Origin: an uncultured Collinsella sp.
GTDB lineage: Bacteria > Actinomycetota > Coriobacteriia > Coriobacteriales > Coriobacteriaceae
Assembly (NCBI GenBank): GCA_902494555.1
Contig: CABUTR010000032.1
Span: forward strand, 1 to 17,855
Direction of reading: 5' to 3'
Length of the DNA stretch: 17,855 nt
The notes under the pieces are model-generated. The model made no database searches. It saw nothing but the letters and a program-made list of their open reading frames with translations, and had not been told where the DNA came from. This document shows, in pieces, positions 7,479 through 14,450 of the stretch. The position numbers and the translations under genes are program-made. Each line of letters opens with the position of its first letter. The first letter of the stretch is position 1.

Positions 7479-8870
7479 CTACGCCGTCAACGGCGCGGGC
7501 TCATGCGGCTCGCCGTTCAGCTCGACGATGACCTGCGTTCCCACGCCCTCCTGGGACTTCACGCGCATGCCGGAATCTTCTCCGTAAAAGAAATGGATGC
7601 GCTGAAGCACGTTGAAGAGCGCCAGGCCGCAACCTCGCTTGACGGAGCCGTCGGCGGTAATGCTCTCGGGCTCCTCCAGGCGATGCTGCTCAAACAGATG
7701 TGCGCAGACCTCTTCGCTCATACCGATGCCGTCGTCCTCGACGATGATCTCCAAACCGTCATCGGTCTCGAAAGCCCTAACATGAATAGAAAGCGGCTCG
7801 GTCTCGCGCTGTGCGTGCTTGATGCAGTTTTCGAGCAACGGCTGCAAGATAAACGGCGGCACCATGCAATCGCGCACCTCAAAGTCGATATCGACCGAGA
7901 CGCGCAGACGGCCGTCGCCATACCGGGCCTGCATAAGATTGATATAGCGAGTGCCCTGTTCCACCTCGTGCTCGAGCGTTGTGAGGGTATCGGAATCAGA
8001 AAGCGTCTGACGGTAGTAATTGGAAAAGTCGATCAGCAGCGACCTGGCCTTGTCCGGCTCGGTACGTACGAGCGACACGATGGTGCTGATGGTATTGAAT
8101 AGAAAATGAGGATCGACCTGCGATTGCAAGGCGCGCAGCTCCACGCGGGCCGTAAGCTCGTCCTGGCGCTCGAGCTCAAAGCTCGCAAGCTGCGTGGAAA
8201 TGAGGTCGGCAAAGCCCGAGGCAAGCGCCGTCTGGCGCATATCGATGCTGCTCAGACGGGGATAATACAGCTCGAGCGTGCCCACGCAATGCCCGCGCAC
8301 GGTAAGCGGTGCAACAATACCGGCGCGCAGGCGCGGAAAGTAGCCACCCGTCTCGGTCGAGGCATCGCGCGAGAACACGCTTTGCTCACCGCTGTTGATC
8401 ACGTTGAGCGTAGTCCGCAGCACCACCGGAGTGCCCGCGGGGCATTTTGCCGAGTCCTCGCCCCAGCTTGCCAACACCTGCTTGCCGTCGGTAAAGCAGA
8501 TGGCAGAGGCGATAGTTTCGGACAGGATGATCTTAGAGGCGCCCAGGGCAGCTTCGGGCGTAAGGCCGCGCGACGTGTAGGCGAATATTTTCGACGCGAT
8601 GGCGAGCGTGCGGTCGGTAGCGCTCGATGTGAGGTCGTCGGGAACGACAAAGACGTACGAGAAGAAGAAGCACAGCATGACCAAGCCGGCAATGACGACA
8701 ACGGCCGGAACGGGATTGGGATTATCGGTTAGATCCCAGATGAGCAGCAGGATAAGCAGCGGAACGACAATACCGAGCAAGATGGCTTGAACCACATGCT
8801 GAGCGGTACGAAAGACCTTGGTAGAGTTGTAGCTCTTGCCCAGAATCAGCCTATTGAGATCCACCGTCAT
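7479..8870 (-). CDS. LytS-type membrane sensor histidine kinase, system 2
   Basis: This kinase is 463 residues long from ATG 8870. Two membrane helices (about 27-46 and 55-76) lead to a GAF-like region (about 85-230), then the kinase core with H255 in QVDPHFLFN, an N box (PLLENCIKH, about 344-352), DDGIGM (about 379-384) and a G2 region (KRGCGLAL, about 411-418). The residue two before the active histidine is Asp, where this class usually has Asn. Start choice is unsure: AGAAGGAG directly touches the ATG at 8870, whereas a GTG two codons later (8864) has 6-base spacing. A longer open frame up to 8933 runs through the upstream terminator and is not favoured. The regulator gene follows 38 bp downstream. 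Confidence 0.92.
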   Translation of the reverse strand: MTVDLNRLILGKSYNSTKVFRTAQHVVQAILLGIVVPLLILLLIWDLTDNPNPVPAVVVIAGLVMLCFFFSYVFVVPDDLTSSATDRTLAIASKIFAYTSRGLTPEAALGASKIILSETIASAICFTDGKQVLASWGEDSAKCPAGTPVVLRTTLNVINSGEQSVFSRDASTETGGYFPRLRAGIVAPLTVRGHCVGTLELYYPRLSSIDMRQTALASGFADLISTQLASFELERQDELTARVELRALQSQVDPHFLFNTISTIVSLVRTEPDKARSLLIDFSNYYRQTLSDSDTLTTLEHEVEQGTRYINLMQARYGDGRLRVSVDIDFEVRDCMVPPFILQPLLENCIKHAQRETEPLSIHVRAFETDDGLEIIVEDDGIGMSEEVCAHLFEQHRLEEPESITADGSVKRGCGLALFNVLQRIHFFYGEDSGMRVKSQEGVGTQVIVELNGEPHEPAPLTA

Positions 8871-8896
8871 CTCCTTCTTACTGACGCACCCCATAG

Positions 8897-8923
8897 CAAT
8901 AAAGAGGGCCGCAAGCGACCCTC
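8897..8923 (-). terminator. Terminator of the permease-amidohydrolase operon
   Basis: On the minus strand GAGGGTCG (8923-8916) pairs with CGGCCCTC (8911-8904), with one T-G wobble and a 4-base loop. TTTATTGC follows. It ends the operon of APC permease and amidohydrolase, about 60 bp past the amidohydrolase stop. It lies only about 27 bp upstream of the kinase start, so, as at the other two-component operon, it may also lie in that gene's leader. Confidence 0.7.
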
Positions 8924-8927
8924 TCCA

Positions 8928-8940
8928 TTGCATTATGCAA
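8928..8940. promoter_or_regulatory. Palindrome TTGCAT-T-ATGCAA upstream of the second kinase
   Basis: This 13-bp perfect palindrome with a central base lies between the amidohydrolase stop and the second kinase gene. It could be an operator or part of a promoter. It resembles the arms of the CATTGC/GCAATG repeat upstream of the other two-component operon. No function can be assigned from sequence alone. Confidence 0.3.
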
Positions 8941-8970
8941 TCAAATACTGTGTTTTACATCAAGCCATCG

Positions 8971-8979
8971 ATGAACGGT
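8971..8979 (-). promoter_or_regulatory. Single LytTR-like box upstream of the second kinase
   Basis: Minus-strand ACCGTTCAT fits the published degenerate LytTR site pattern [TA][AC][CA]GTTN[AG][TG]. It lies about 100 bp upstream of the kinase start, just past the amidohydrolase stop. LytTR regulators usually bind two such boxes about one to two helical turns apart, and I found no second good match at that spacing. A chance match is quite possible. Confidence 0.25.
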
Positions 8980-8982
8980 AGC

Positions 8983-10260
8983 TTAGGCGCTGTACTTGTT
9001 TGCCTCGCCGAAGGTGCCGCCCTCGACAATCCAGCCGTCCTTCATGATGACGTCCATGTTGTCGGTGTTGAGCACGTGGATGTCGGCGGCGACGTCACCG
9101 TTGACGACCAGCAGGTCGGCGCACTTGCCGGCCTCGATAGAACCGGTCTCGTCCTCGATGTGGCACATCTTGGCACCGTTGAGGGTGGCGCAGGTGATGG
9201 TCTCGACCGGGGTGAAGCCGATCTTGTCGACGAACTCGTACATCTCCTCGATGGAGCAGGTGCCGTACGGGGTGACGAAGGAGAAGGAGTCGGAGCCGAT
9301 CGTCATGACGACGCCGCGCTTCTTGGCCTCGCGCAGGCAGTCGTAGTTGCGCTGCAGCTCCTTCTCGACCAGGGTGCCCTCGTACTTGTCGTGCAGCTCG
9401 GGGACGTAGACGGGCGGATAGGTGGCGTACCAAGTGGGCAGGAAGGCGATCGTCGGGGTGAAGAAGGTGCCCTGCTCGGCCATGAGGTCCATGGTGCGCT
9501 CATCGATATCGAAGCCGTGAATCAGCTGCTCGCAGCCAAAGCGAACGGAATCGTAGGCAGCGGCGTGGTTGTTGTAGCAGTGGCTCCACACGGGGATGCC
9601 GACCATCTTTGCCTCTTCGACCACGGCCTGGATCTCCTCGGAGCAATAGTGCTGGTCGCGACCGGAGTCCCAGCGCCAGATGCCGCCACCGGTAGCCCAG
9701 ATCTTGATGGCATCGGGGTTCTCGCGCAGGCGACGACGGACGGCCTTGCGCAGATCCCAAGGGCCATCGACCTGGTCGCCCCAGGGATGGGATTCCTTGT
9801 TGAGCTCCTGGGTGCAGTGGTGGGAGTCACCGTGGCCGGCAACGCGGCAGAAGCCGAGGCCGGTGGCCAGAACGCGCGGGCCCTTAAAGACGCCCTTGTC
9901 GATGCAGTCACGGATCTGGATACCAAAGCGGCCGATCTCGCAGACGGTGGTGAGGCCGTGGGTGAGGCAGTCGTAGGCCTGCTTCACGGCGACGGCCTGC
10001 TTCTCGAGGAGCGGCTGCATGACCCAATCGGTGTCATCGTCGGTCAGGTTGCCCGAGAAGTGCAGGTGGGTGTCGATCAGGCCGGGAAGGACGGTCTTGC
10101 CGGCGGCATCGATAACCTCAACGCCCTCGGGAAGGTCCTGCATAGTGCCGGCGTACTCGATCTTGCCGTTGTCGTCGACGAGAACGAGGGAGTTCTCGAC
10201 CGGCTCGGCACCGGTACCGTCGATGAGCTTGCCGCCAACGATTGCATACTTAGTGGACAT
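8983..10260 (-). CDS. Metal-dependent amidohydrolase (imidazolonepropionase-like)
   Basis: This 425-residue member of the amidohydrolase superfamily has an N-terminal small beta domain, then GLIDTHLHF with H65 and H67, a bridging K186 in AIKIWATGG, H227 in WSHCYNN, H248 in IHGFDID, and catalytic D324 in IGSDSF. The ligand set suggests a binuclear site with a carboxylated lysine, as in Xaa-Pro-dipeptidase-like and imidazolonepropionase-like hydrolases. The protein is cytoplasmic, and the substrate, an amide or cyclic amide, cannot be named. Start ATG follows AAGGAGG at 5 bases. It is the second gene of an operon with the APC permease, which probably imports its substrate or a precursor. A terminator follows. 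Confidence 0.87.
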   Translation of the reverse strand: MSTKYAIVGGKLIDGTGAEPVENSLVLVDDNGKIEYAGTMQDLPEGVEVIDAAGKTVLPGLIDTHLHFSGNLTDDDTDWVMQPLLEKQAVAVKQAYDCLTHGLTTVCEIGRFGIQIRDCIDKGVFKGPRVLATGLGFCRVAGHGDSHHCTQELNKESHPWGDQVDGPWDLRKAVRRRLRENPDAIKIWATGGGIWRWDSGRDQHYCSEEIQAVVEEAKMVGIPVWSHCYNNHAAAYDSVRFGCEQLIHGFDIDERTMDLMAEQGTFFTPTIAFLPTWYATYPPVYVPELHDKYEGTLVEKELQRNYDCLREAKKRGVVMTIGSDSFSFVTPYGTCSIEEMYEFVDKIGFTPVETITCATLNGAKMCHIEDETGSIEAGKCADLLVVNGDVAADIHVLNTDNMDVIMKDGWIVEGGTFGEANKYSA

Positions 10261-10319
10261 GGTTCCTCCTTATGGATCCATATAGTGGGCGAGGCCGTGT
10301 TGGGTTAAGGCCTCACAAA

Positions 10320-10375
10320 GCTACCCAAGTGGTGCCGGGTTCGGTGTGCGGGAGAGAGGGCCCCGCGCACCCGAT
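10320..10375 (-). other. Intercistronic hairpin between permease and amidohydrolase genes
   Basis: In the 131-bp gap, minus-strand GGTGCGCGGG and CCCGCACACC can pair with a single mismatch, and flanking GC-rich bases may extend the stem. No T tract follows, so it is more likely an mRNA processing or stability element than a terminator. A second 6-bp inverted repeat, GAGGCC/GGCCTC, lies at 10291-10314, nearer the amidohydrolase start. Confidence 0.4.
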
Positions 10376-10391
10376 CCGCCCCGGCTCGGCG

Positions 10392-11843
10392 TTACTTTTT
10401 GCGGGAATTGGTGAAAGCCATGAGGGCCAGGCCAATAGCCAACCAGCCGATCACGATGCTCCACTCCACCATGTTGAGGGAGGCGGGAGAGAACGGAATC
10501 ACGAGCAGGCCGATGATGATGGCGCAGGCAGCGATAGCGAGGCCGATGCCAAACTTGCCGCCGGGCACCTCGTAGGGACGAGGCAGGTCGGGCTCGGTGA
10601 AGCGCATGCGCAGGCAGGCGAGGGCGACCATACCGCAGGAGAAGATGAAGGCGAGAGCCGACACGTTGGTCAGAGGGATGAGCATGTTCTTGCCCAGGAA
10701 CGGACCGATGACGGTGATGACGCCCAGAACGACGCAGGCGAGCTTGGGAGCGCCGGACTTGGGGTCGACCTCGGCGAACTTCTCGGGCAGTTGGCCCTTG
10801 CGGCCCATGGCGAGCATGATGCGGCTCGTGGCGCCGTAGAAGGAGTTCATCGAGCCCATGGGTCCAAGCGTGGCGATGACGAGCATGGCCAGGTACAGAA
10901 GCATGTTGATACCCTTAAGGCAGGCAAGCGCGGGAACCGGGCTCTTAACAAACTCATGCCAGTCGAGGATGGTGCCGAACGAGTAGATGCAGACCATGTA
11001 GAAGCCGCCGGCGGCCAGCAGGGCCAGGGAGATGATCTTGCCGAACTTGTTCCAGTTGAGGCCCTCGGCTGCCTCCTCAGCCTGCTGGGGAATGGTGTCG
11101 AAACCGGCGTAGAAGAACGGAGTCAGAACCAGGACCGACACGATGCCGGCGAACAGGCTGGCGCCCTCGGTAGCGGCCTTGCCGCCGCCAGCGCCGGTGA
11201 CCTGGGAGAACACGGGCATGGCATTGTCCGGCGAGCCGGTGAACAGCGAGACGCCCATGGCGAGCAGCATGCCGCAGAGCAGAGCCTTGGTCAGGAAGGC
11301 CTGGAGCTTGGCGGCCGAGCTGGCGCCGCGGAAGTTGAGGAAGATGACGTAGGCTGCGAAGCCGAGCGCGATCAGCGTCGGGAACAGGTAAACGTCGGCG
11401 CCCAGGATGGTGTAGAGCTTGACGGCGCGCAGCCACTCAAGACCGGGCAGGCTGCCGAACATCTCGGACACGAGGGTCGAAATGGCGATGGCCTCCCACG
11501 GGCACAGGATGCCGTTGCCCAGGGCCAAAAGCCAACCGGTGATGTAGCTCAGCGTACGGCCAAAGCTACGATCGACATACTCGACGATGCCGCCCGAGAT
11601 GGGGATAGCAGCCGTGAGCTCACCGAAAACAGCTCCGACGGGCACGAGGAAGATTGCACCCAAGAGGAATGCGATCATAGCGGGAACGGGACCGCCGCCC
11701 ACGACCATCCAGTCGCCGACCTGCAGAACCCAACCGGTACCGATGATGGCACCGAAACCGATGGTGAAGAAGTTCCAGAGCGAAAGCGTTTTCTTCATGC
11801 CGCCGTTATCCTCGACTGCAACTTCTGCGTTCTTGTCCGCCAT
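10392..11843 (-). CDS. APC-superfamily amino acid/amine permease
   Basis: This 483-residue integral membrane protein is consistent with 12 helices. The N-terminal end is short and charged. Helix 1 carries the APC signature FTIGFGAIIGTGW (about 24-36), the unwound substrate-binding segment. Helix 2-3 residues EYVDRSFGRTLSYITGW also fit the AA_permease_2 group. Start ATG 11843 follows AAAGGAGGGG; a TTG 39 bases further upstream lacks such a site. It should import an amino acid, amine or related compound by proton or antiport coupling. The amidohydrolase lies 131 bp downstream on the same strand, so the imported compound may be its substrate. The exact substrate is not deducible. Confidence 0.88.
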   Translation of the reverse strand: MADKNAEVAVEDNGGMKKTLSLWNFFTIGFGAIIGTGWVLQVGDWMVVGGGPVPAMIAFLLGAIFLVPVGAVFGELTAAIPISGGIVEYVDRSFGRTLSYITGWLLALGNGILCPWEAIAISTLVSEMFGSLPGLEWLRAVKLYTILGADVYLFPTLIALGFAAYVIFLNFRGASSAAKLQAFLTKALLCGMLLAMGVSLFTGSPDNAMPVFSQVTGAGGGKAATEGASLFAGIVSVLVLTPFFYAGFDTIPQQAEEAAEGLNWNKFGKIISLALLAAGGFYMVCIYSFGTILDWHEFVKSPVPALACLKGINMLLYLAMLVIATLGPMGSMNSFYGATSRIMLAMGRKGQLPEKFAEVDPKSGAPKLACVVLGVITVIGPFLGKNMLIPLTNVSALAFIFSCGMVALACLRMRFTEPDLPRPYEVPGGKFGIGLAIAACAIIIGLLVIPFSPASLNMVEWSIVIGWLAIGLALMAFTNSRKK

Positions 11844-12198
11844 TGTTCCCCTCCTTTCCTTTTTGACGCCCCTTGACGTCACCCCTTGCGCGGTCTGTTT
11901 TGCCGCGCTCTTTTATTTCGTGGCTTTAAGATACGGCCTTGGCGCAGCAGCTCCGCTTGTAGCTCGACCGAAGGCAGAACTGCAAAACGAGCGGCGCCGT
12001 TTTTGGGACGAACGGCGGGAGACGTCATTCGTCTTGGACGCTTTCATCTTGTCTGCTTTTGAAGACCTGTTGCCGTGACGCTTGGCGCGCGGCGCGGCAA
12101 CGTTCATACCATTTGTCAGGCTTTTGGCGCACATACCCATGTGCCGTGCCTCTTTTTATGTAGGATAGACAAGTTACACATGAGGCAAGGTGATTCGA
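11844..12198. promoter_or_regulatory. Divergent intergenic region between permease and C39-like peptidase genes
   Basis: This 355-bp gap must hold the promoters of both divergent genes. Visible features are an inverted repeat GCGCGG (11888-11893)/CCGCGC (11903-11908), partly repeated TGACG/CCCCTT units at about 11865-11886, and a hairpin GCACAT/ATGTGC (about 12127-12142) followed on the plus strand by TCTTTTT. A 75-codon minus-strand frame (12140-11913) has AAAGAGG 8 bases before its ATG, but its product is a basic, low-complexity sequence with mixed third-position bases and no recognisable domain. I leave it uncalled. No confident promoter was found. Confidence 0.4.
12122..12160 (+). terminator. 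Terminator-like hairpin in the leader of the C39-like peptidase gene
   Basis: GCACAT pairs with ATGTGC around a 4-base ACCC loop, and GGC/GCC may extend the stem imperfectly. TCTTTTTATG follows. It points toward the peptidase gene, whose start is about 40 bases on, and no plus-strand gene lies upstream to terminate. It could be an attenuator, or the short stem may be chance. Confidence 0.3.
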
Positions 12199-13200
12199 AT
12201 GGCATACGGATACAATGACGGCGACCAACGGCCACAAAGCGTGCGCCTTGCCGGCCGCACCACGCCAACGCCCAGAAGCACCTCCGACAACGACAACCCG
12301 CAGCGCCCCCAAGAGCAGCCCGGGGCTTCTTCGCGGCAGCAAAGCCGTACCGTGCAGCAGTCAGACCGCGTGAGTACGAGCACATGCCAACGCGAGACCG
12401 ACACATCGCAGCCACGCCGCTACGATCGCCGTACGACCGACTACTACGTTAAGCGCTCCTTTTCGCGACCTCAACGCGATCGCGGCAATTCCGCCCCTCA
12501 CCCCGCGTCGCACGCCACAAGCCACGCGCTTCCGGCCCGCCGCCTACGCCTTACGCTTTGCTCCATCGCCGCCTGCCTCGTCTTTGTGTTTTTGGGATCC
12601 TGTATCTCCCACGGATCAGCCGGTCTTGAGCCCACTGCCGAGGACAGGCTGCTTAAAGCTCCCGTCGCGCCCGGTTACTCCTTTGCGTTCTCGACCCCAC
12701 GCTCGCAATGGCAGGCCGGCACCATGCCCCACATCTACCAAATTGACCCCGCATGGTCGGAGCTGCCCTATGCCGGTGGCACTATTCGCGAAAACGCTTG
12801 CGGTCCTACCTGCCTCACCATGGTCTATATCTTTAAGACCGGCCACACCGATAAGACGCCGGTCGATATATGCGCACTGGCCGAAGCCGGCAACTACGCC
12901 CCCACTGGTGCCACCGAGTGGTCGTTTATGACAGGCGGCGCGTGGCAGCTGGGGCTCAACGGAACACAGCTCTATAACGATCGCGAATCTATTACCCAAG
13001 CACTTCGCTCGGGTACGCCCGTCATCGCCGCAGTGCGCCCCGGTACGTTTACCAACGTAGGCCACTACATCGTGCTCTACGGCATCGACGATGCCAACCA
13101 GATTGGCGTCTACGACCCCAACTCGGCCAGCCGCAGCGCCCGCCGCTGGGGCGCCGTAGAGGTCCTTAACGAAGTCGAAGCCATGTGGGCCTACTACTAG
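12199..13200 (+). CDS. Membrane-anchored C39-like cysteine peptidase
   Basis: This is a 333-residue protein. Residues 1-112 are a polar, Arg/Gln/Ser/Thr/Pro-rich low-complexity tail. A single hydrophobic segment (about 116-135, ending FLGSC) follows, then an extracellular domain (about 160-333) with the papain-like C39_2 pattern: oxyanion Q181, catalytic C201 in ENACGPTC, H289 in VGHYIVLYG and D306 in YDPNSA. With a positive N-terminal side it should sit as a type II membrane protein with the peptidase outside; FLGSC only loosely resembles a lipobox and is too far in. I chose ATG 12199 (AAGG 8 bases upstream); a GTG three codons earlier is the alternative. The substrate is unknown. Its TAG stop lies in the palindromic element that follows. 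Confidence 0.75.
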   Translation: MAYGYNDGDQRPQSVRLAGRTTPTPRSTSDNDNPQRPQEQPGASSRQQSRTVQQSDRVSTSTCQRETDTSQPRRYDRRTTDYYVKRSFSRPQRDRGNSAPHPASHATSHALPARRLRLTLCSIAACLVFVFLGSCISHGSAGLEPTAEDRLLKAPVAPGYSFAFSTPRSQWQAGTMPHIYQIDPAWSELPYAGGTIRENACGPTCLTMVYIFKTGHTDKTPVDICALAEAGNYAPTGATEWSFMTGGAWQLGLNGTQLYNDRESITQALRSGTPVIAAVRPGTFTNVGHYIVLYGIDDANQIGVYDPNSASRSARRWGAVEVLNEVEAMWAYY

Positions 13201-13309
13201 TCATTGGGGACAGACTTAAATGAGTGGTCGTTAGGGACAGCCTTTAAGGACTGTCCCAAGCTGCCGGCAGGAAAGGAACGTCCCCAAGTGCCGGGTTCCC
13301 AATGACTAG
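13197..13309. repeat. 113-bp palindromic REP/REPIN-like element
   Basis: The ends are perfect 12-bp inverted repeats, CTAGTCATTGGG (13197-13208) and CCCAATGACTAG (13298-13309). Inside are GGGGAC/GTCCCC (13206-13211, 13280-13285), GGGACAG/CTGTCCC (13234-13240, 13251-13257), palindrome CTGCCGGCAG (13261-13270) and GGAAC/GTTCC (13275-13279, 13295-13299). The left half also holds two direct copies of a motif like CATTGGGGACAG-CTTAA. Such nested REP-type palindromes are usually moved by RAYT (Y1) transposases; none is in this window. The first base pairs of the element form the stop codon of the peptidase gene. Confidence 0.75.
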
Positions 13310-13317
13310 GTGAATAG

Positions 13318-13351
13318 CAAAAGTCCCGCAGTCGGAGCGGACCGCGGGACT
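13318..13351 (-). terminator. Terminator of the carbamate kinase gene
   Basis: On the minus strand AGTCCCGC (13351-13344) pairs with GCGGGACT (13329-13322) around a 14-base loop, followed by TTTGC. It lies about 65 bp beyond the carbamate kinase stop, between it and the palindromic element. Confidence 0.72.
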
Positions 13352-13370
13352 CATGAAGAGAGGCTAGTTT

Positions 13371-13394
13371 GTGGGCGCCTTGCCTGGCGCCCAC
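13371..13394 (-). other. Perfect hairpin in the carbamate kinase 3' untranslated region
   Basis: GTGGGCGCC (13371-13379) and GGCGCCCAC (13386-13394) form a perfect 9-bp stem with a 6-base loop, 22 bp past the carbamate kinase stop. No T tract follows on either strand. It probably stabilises the mRNA end or backs up the terminator next to it. Confidence 0.55.
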
Positions 13395-13416
13395 GAGAGA
13401 GGCAATGGAGTAGAGG

Positions 13417-14379
13417 CTACTCGTGGATGCGGGTACCGGAGAGGCCGGCCATGGTCTCGGCGGCCTTGTCCAGGGCGCCGATGATGCAGGTGCGGCCCTT
13501 GCGGGAACGGGCGAACTTGATGGCGGCGCGGACCTTGGGCTCCATGGAACCCTTGCCGAACTGGCCCTCGTCGGCCAGGCGCTCGGCCTCGTCGGCGGTG
13601 ATGTCCTCGAGCTCCTCCTGGTTGGGCTTGCCAAAGTTGATGGCGACATGCTCAACGGCGGTCAGCAGGAACAGAACGTCGGCGTCGCAGTCCTCGGCCA
13701 GCAGCTCGCCGCCCAGGTCCTTGTCGATGACGGCGGGAACGCCCTTGTAGCAGCCCTTGTTCTCGTAGTCGCGGACGACGGGGATGCCGCCGCCACCGCA
13801 GGCGATGACGATGAACTCGTTGTCGAGCAGGTTAAGGATGGAATCAGCCTCGACGATCTTCTTGGGATCGGGGGAAGCGACAACGCGACGCCAGCCGCGG
13901 CCGGAATCCTCGACGAAGACCTTGGAAGGATCCTCGGCCATGAACTCCTTGGCCTGCTCCTCGGTGTAGAAGGGGCCAATCGGCTTGGTCGGGTTCTTGA
14001 ACGCGGGATCATCCGGGTCGCACTCGATCTGGGTGACGACGGTGGCGGCGTGCCAACGCTTATAGCGCTTGTGCATCTCGCGACCGATGCCCTGCTGCAG
14101 GTGATAGCCGATGTAGCCCTGGGACATGGCGCCGCACTCGGGCAGCGGCATCTCGGGGGTGCCGATGGCGTCGTGGGCGGCGGCGAAGGCGTTCTGGATC
14201 ATGCCGACCTGCGGACCGTTGCCGTGGGTGATGATGATTTCGTTACCCTGCTCAATCAGGCCGAGAAGGGCGTGAGCGGTGTTGCTCACGGCCTCGATCT
14301 GCTCAACGGGGTTGTTGCCGAGGGCGTTGCCGCCAAGGGCGACGACAATACGATCGGGCTTGCCAAGAGGCTTAGACAT
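13417..14379 (-). CDS. arcC: Carbamate kinase
   Basis: This cytoplasmic enzyme transfers phosphate from carbamoyl phosphate to ADP, yielding ATP, CO2 and ammonia, the last step of fermentative arginine-, agmatine- or allantoin-type pathways. The 320 residues match the family length (about 310). Motifs in order are VVALGGNAL (near 12-20), THGNGPQVG (near 51-59), ACGGGGIPV (near 212-220), DKDLGGELLA, LTAVEHVAINFGKPNQ, QFGKGSMEPKV and a final GTRI. Start ATG 14379 follows AAAGGA; a start 36 bases earlier lacks support. No carbamoyltransferase or arginine deiminase gene is nearby. The gene converges on the peptidase and diverges from the DUF3830 operon. Confidence 0.97.
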   Translation of the reverse strand: MSKPLGKPDRIVVALGGNALGNNPVEQIEAVSNTAHALLGLIEQGNEIIITHGNGPQVGMIQNAFAAAHDAIGTPEMPLPECGAMSQGYIGYHLQQGIGREMHKRYKRWHAATVVTQIECDPDDPAFKNPTKPIGPFYTEEQAKEFMAEDPSKVFVEDSGRGWRRVVASPDPKKIVEADSILNLLDNEFIVIACGGGGIPVVRDYENKGCYKGVPAVIDKDLGGELLAEDCDADVLFLLTAVEHVAINFGKPNQEELEDITADEAERLADEGQFGKGSMEPKVRAAIKFARSRKGRTCIIGALDKAAETMAGLSGTRIHE

Positions 14380-14416
14380 TGCTGGAATCCTTTCTGTAAA
14401 AGGCCTACAACCCATT

Positions 14417-14450
14417 AATAACCCGCGTCCGTGCGATACGCGAGTTTATT
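14417..14450 (-). promoter_or_regulatory. Structured leader hairpin upstream of carbamate kinase
   Basis: On the minus strand AATAAACTCGCGT (14450-14438) can pair with ACGCGGGTTATT (14428-14417) around a 9-base loop, with one bulged A and one T-G wobble. It lies about 38 bases upstream of the ATG. It could be a 5' stability or attenuation element. A true terminator is less likely, as the 3' T-rich side is part of the stem. Confidence 0.35.

Noticed and set aside
8836..10308. 490-codon plus-strand open frame opposite the amidohydrolase
   Set aside because: The minus strand has all metal-binding motifs of an amidohydrolase. The plus-strand frame is a low-complexity shadow rich in Val, Gly, Asp and Leu.
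10272..11876. 534-codon plus-strand open frame opposite the APC permease
   Set aside because: It is a mirror of a GC-rich gene. The translation is rich in Gly, Ala, Glu, Asp and His with no hydrophobic core or motif, whereas the minus strand has a clear permease with a strong ribosome binding site.
11913..12140. 75-codon minus-strand frame between the permease and peptidase genes
   Set aside because: It has a fair ribosome binding site, but the product is a basic low-complexity sequence with weak codon bias. It is not supported enough to call as a gene.
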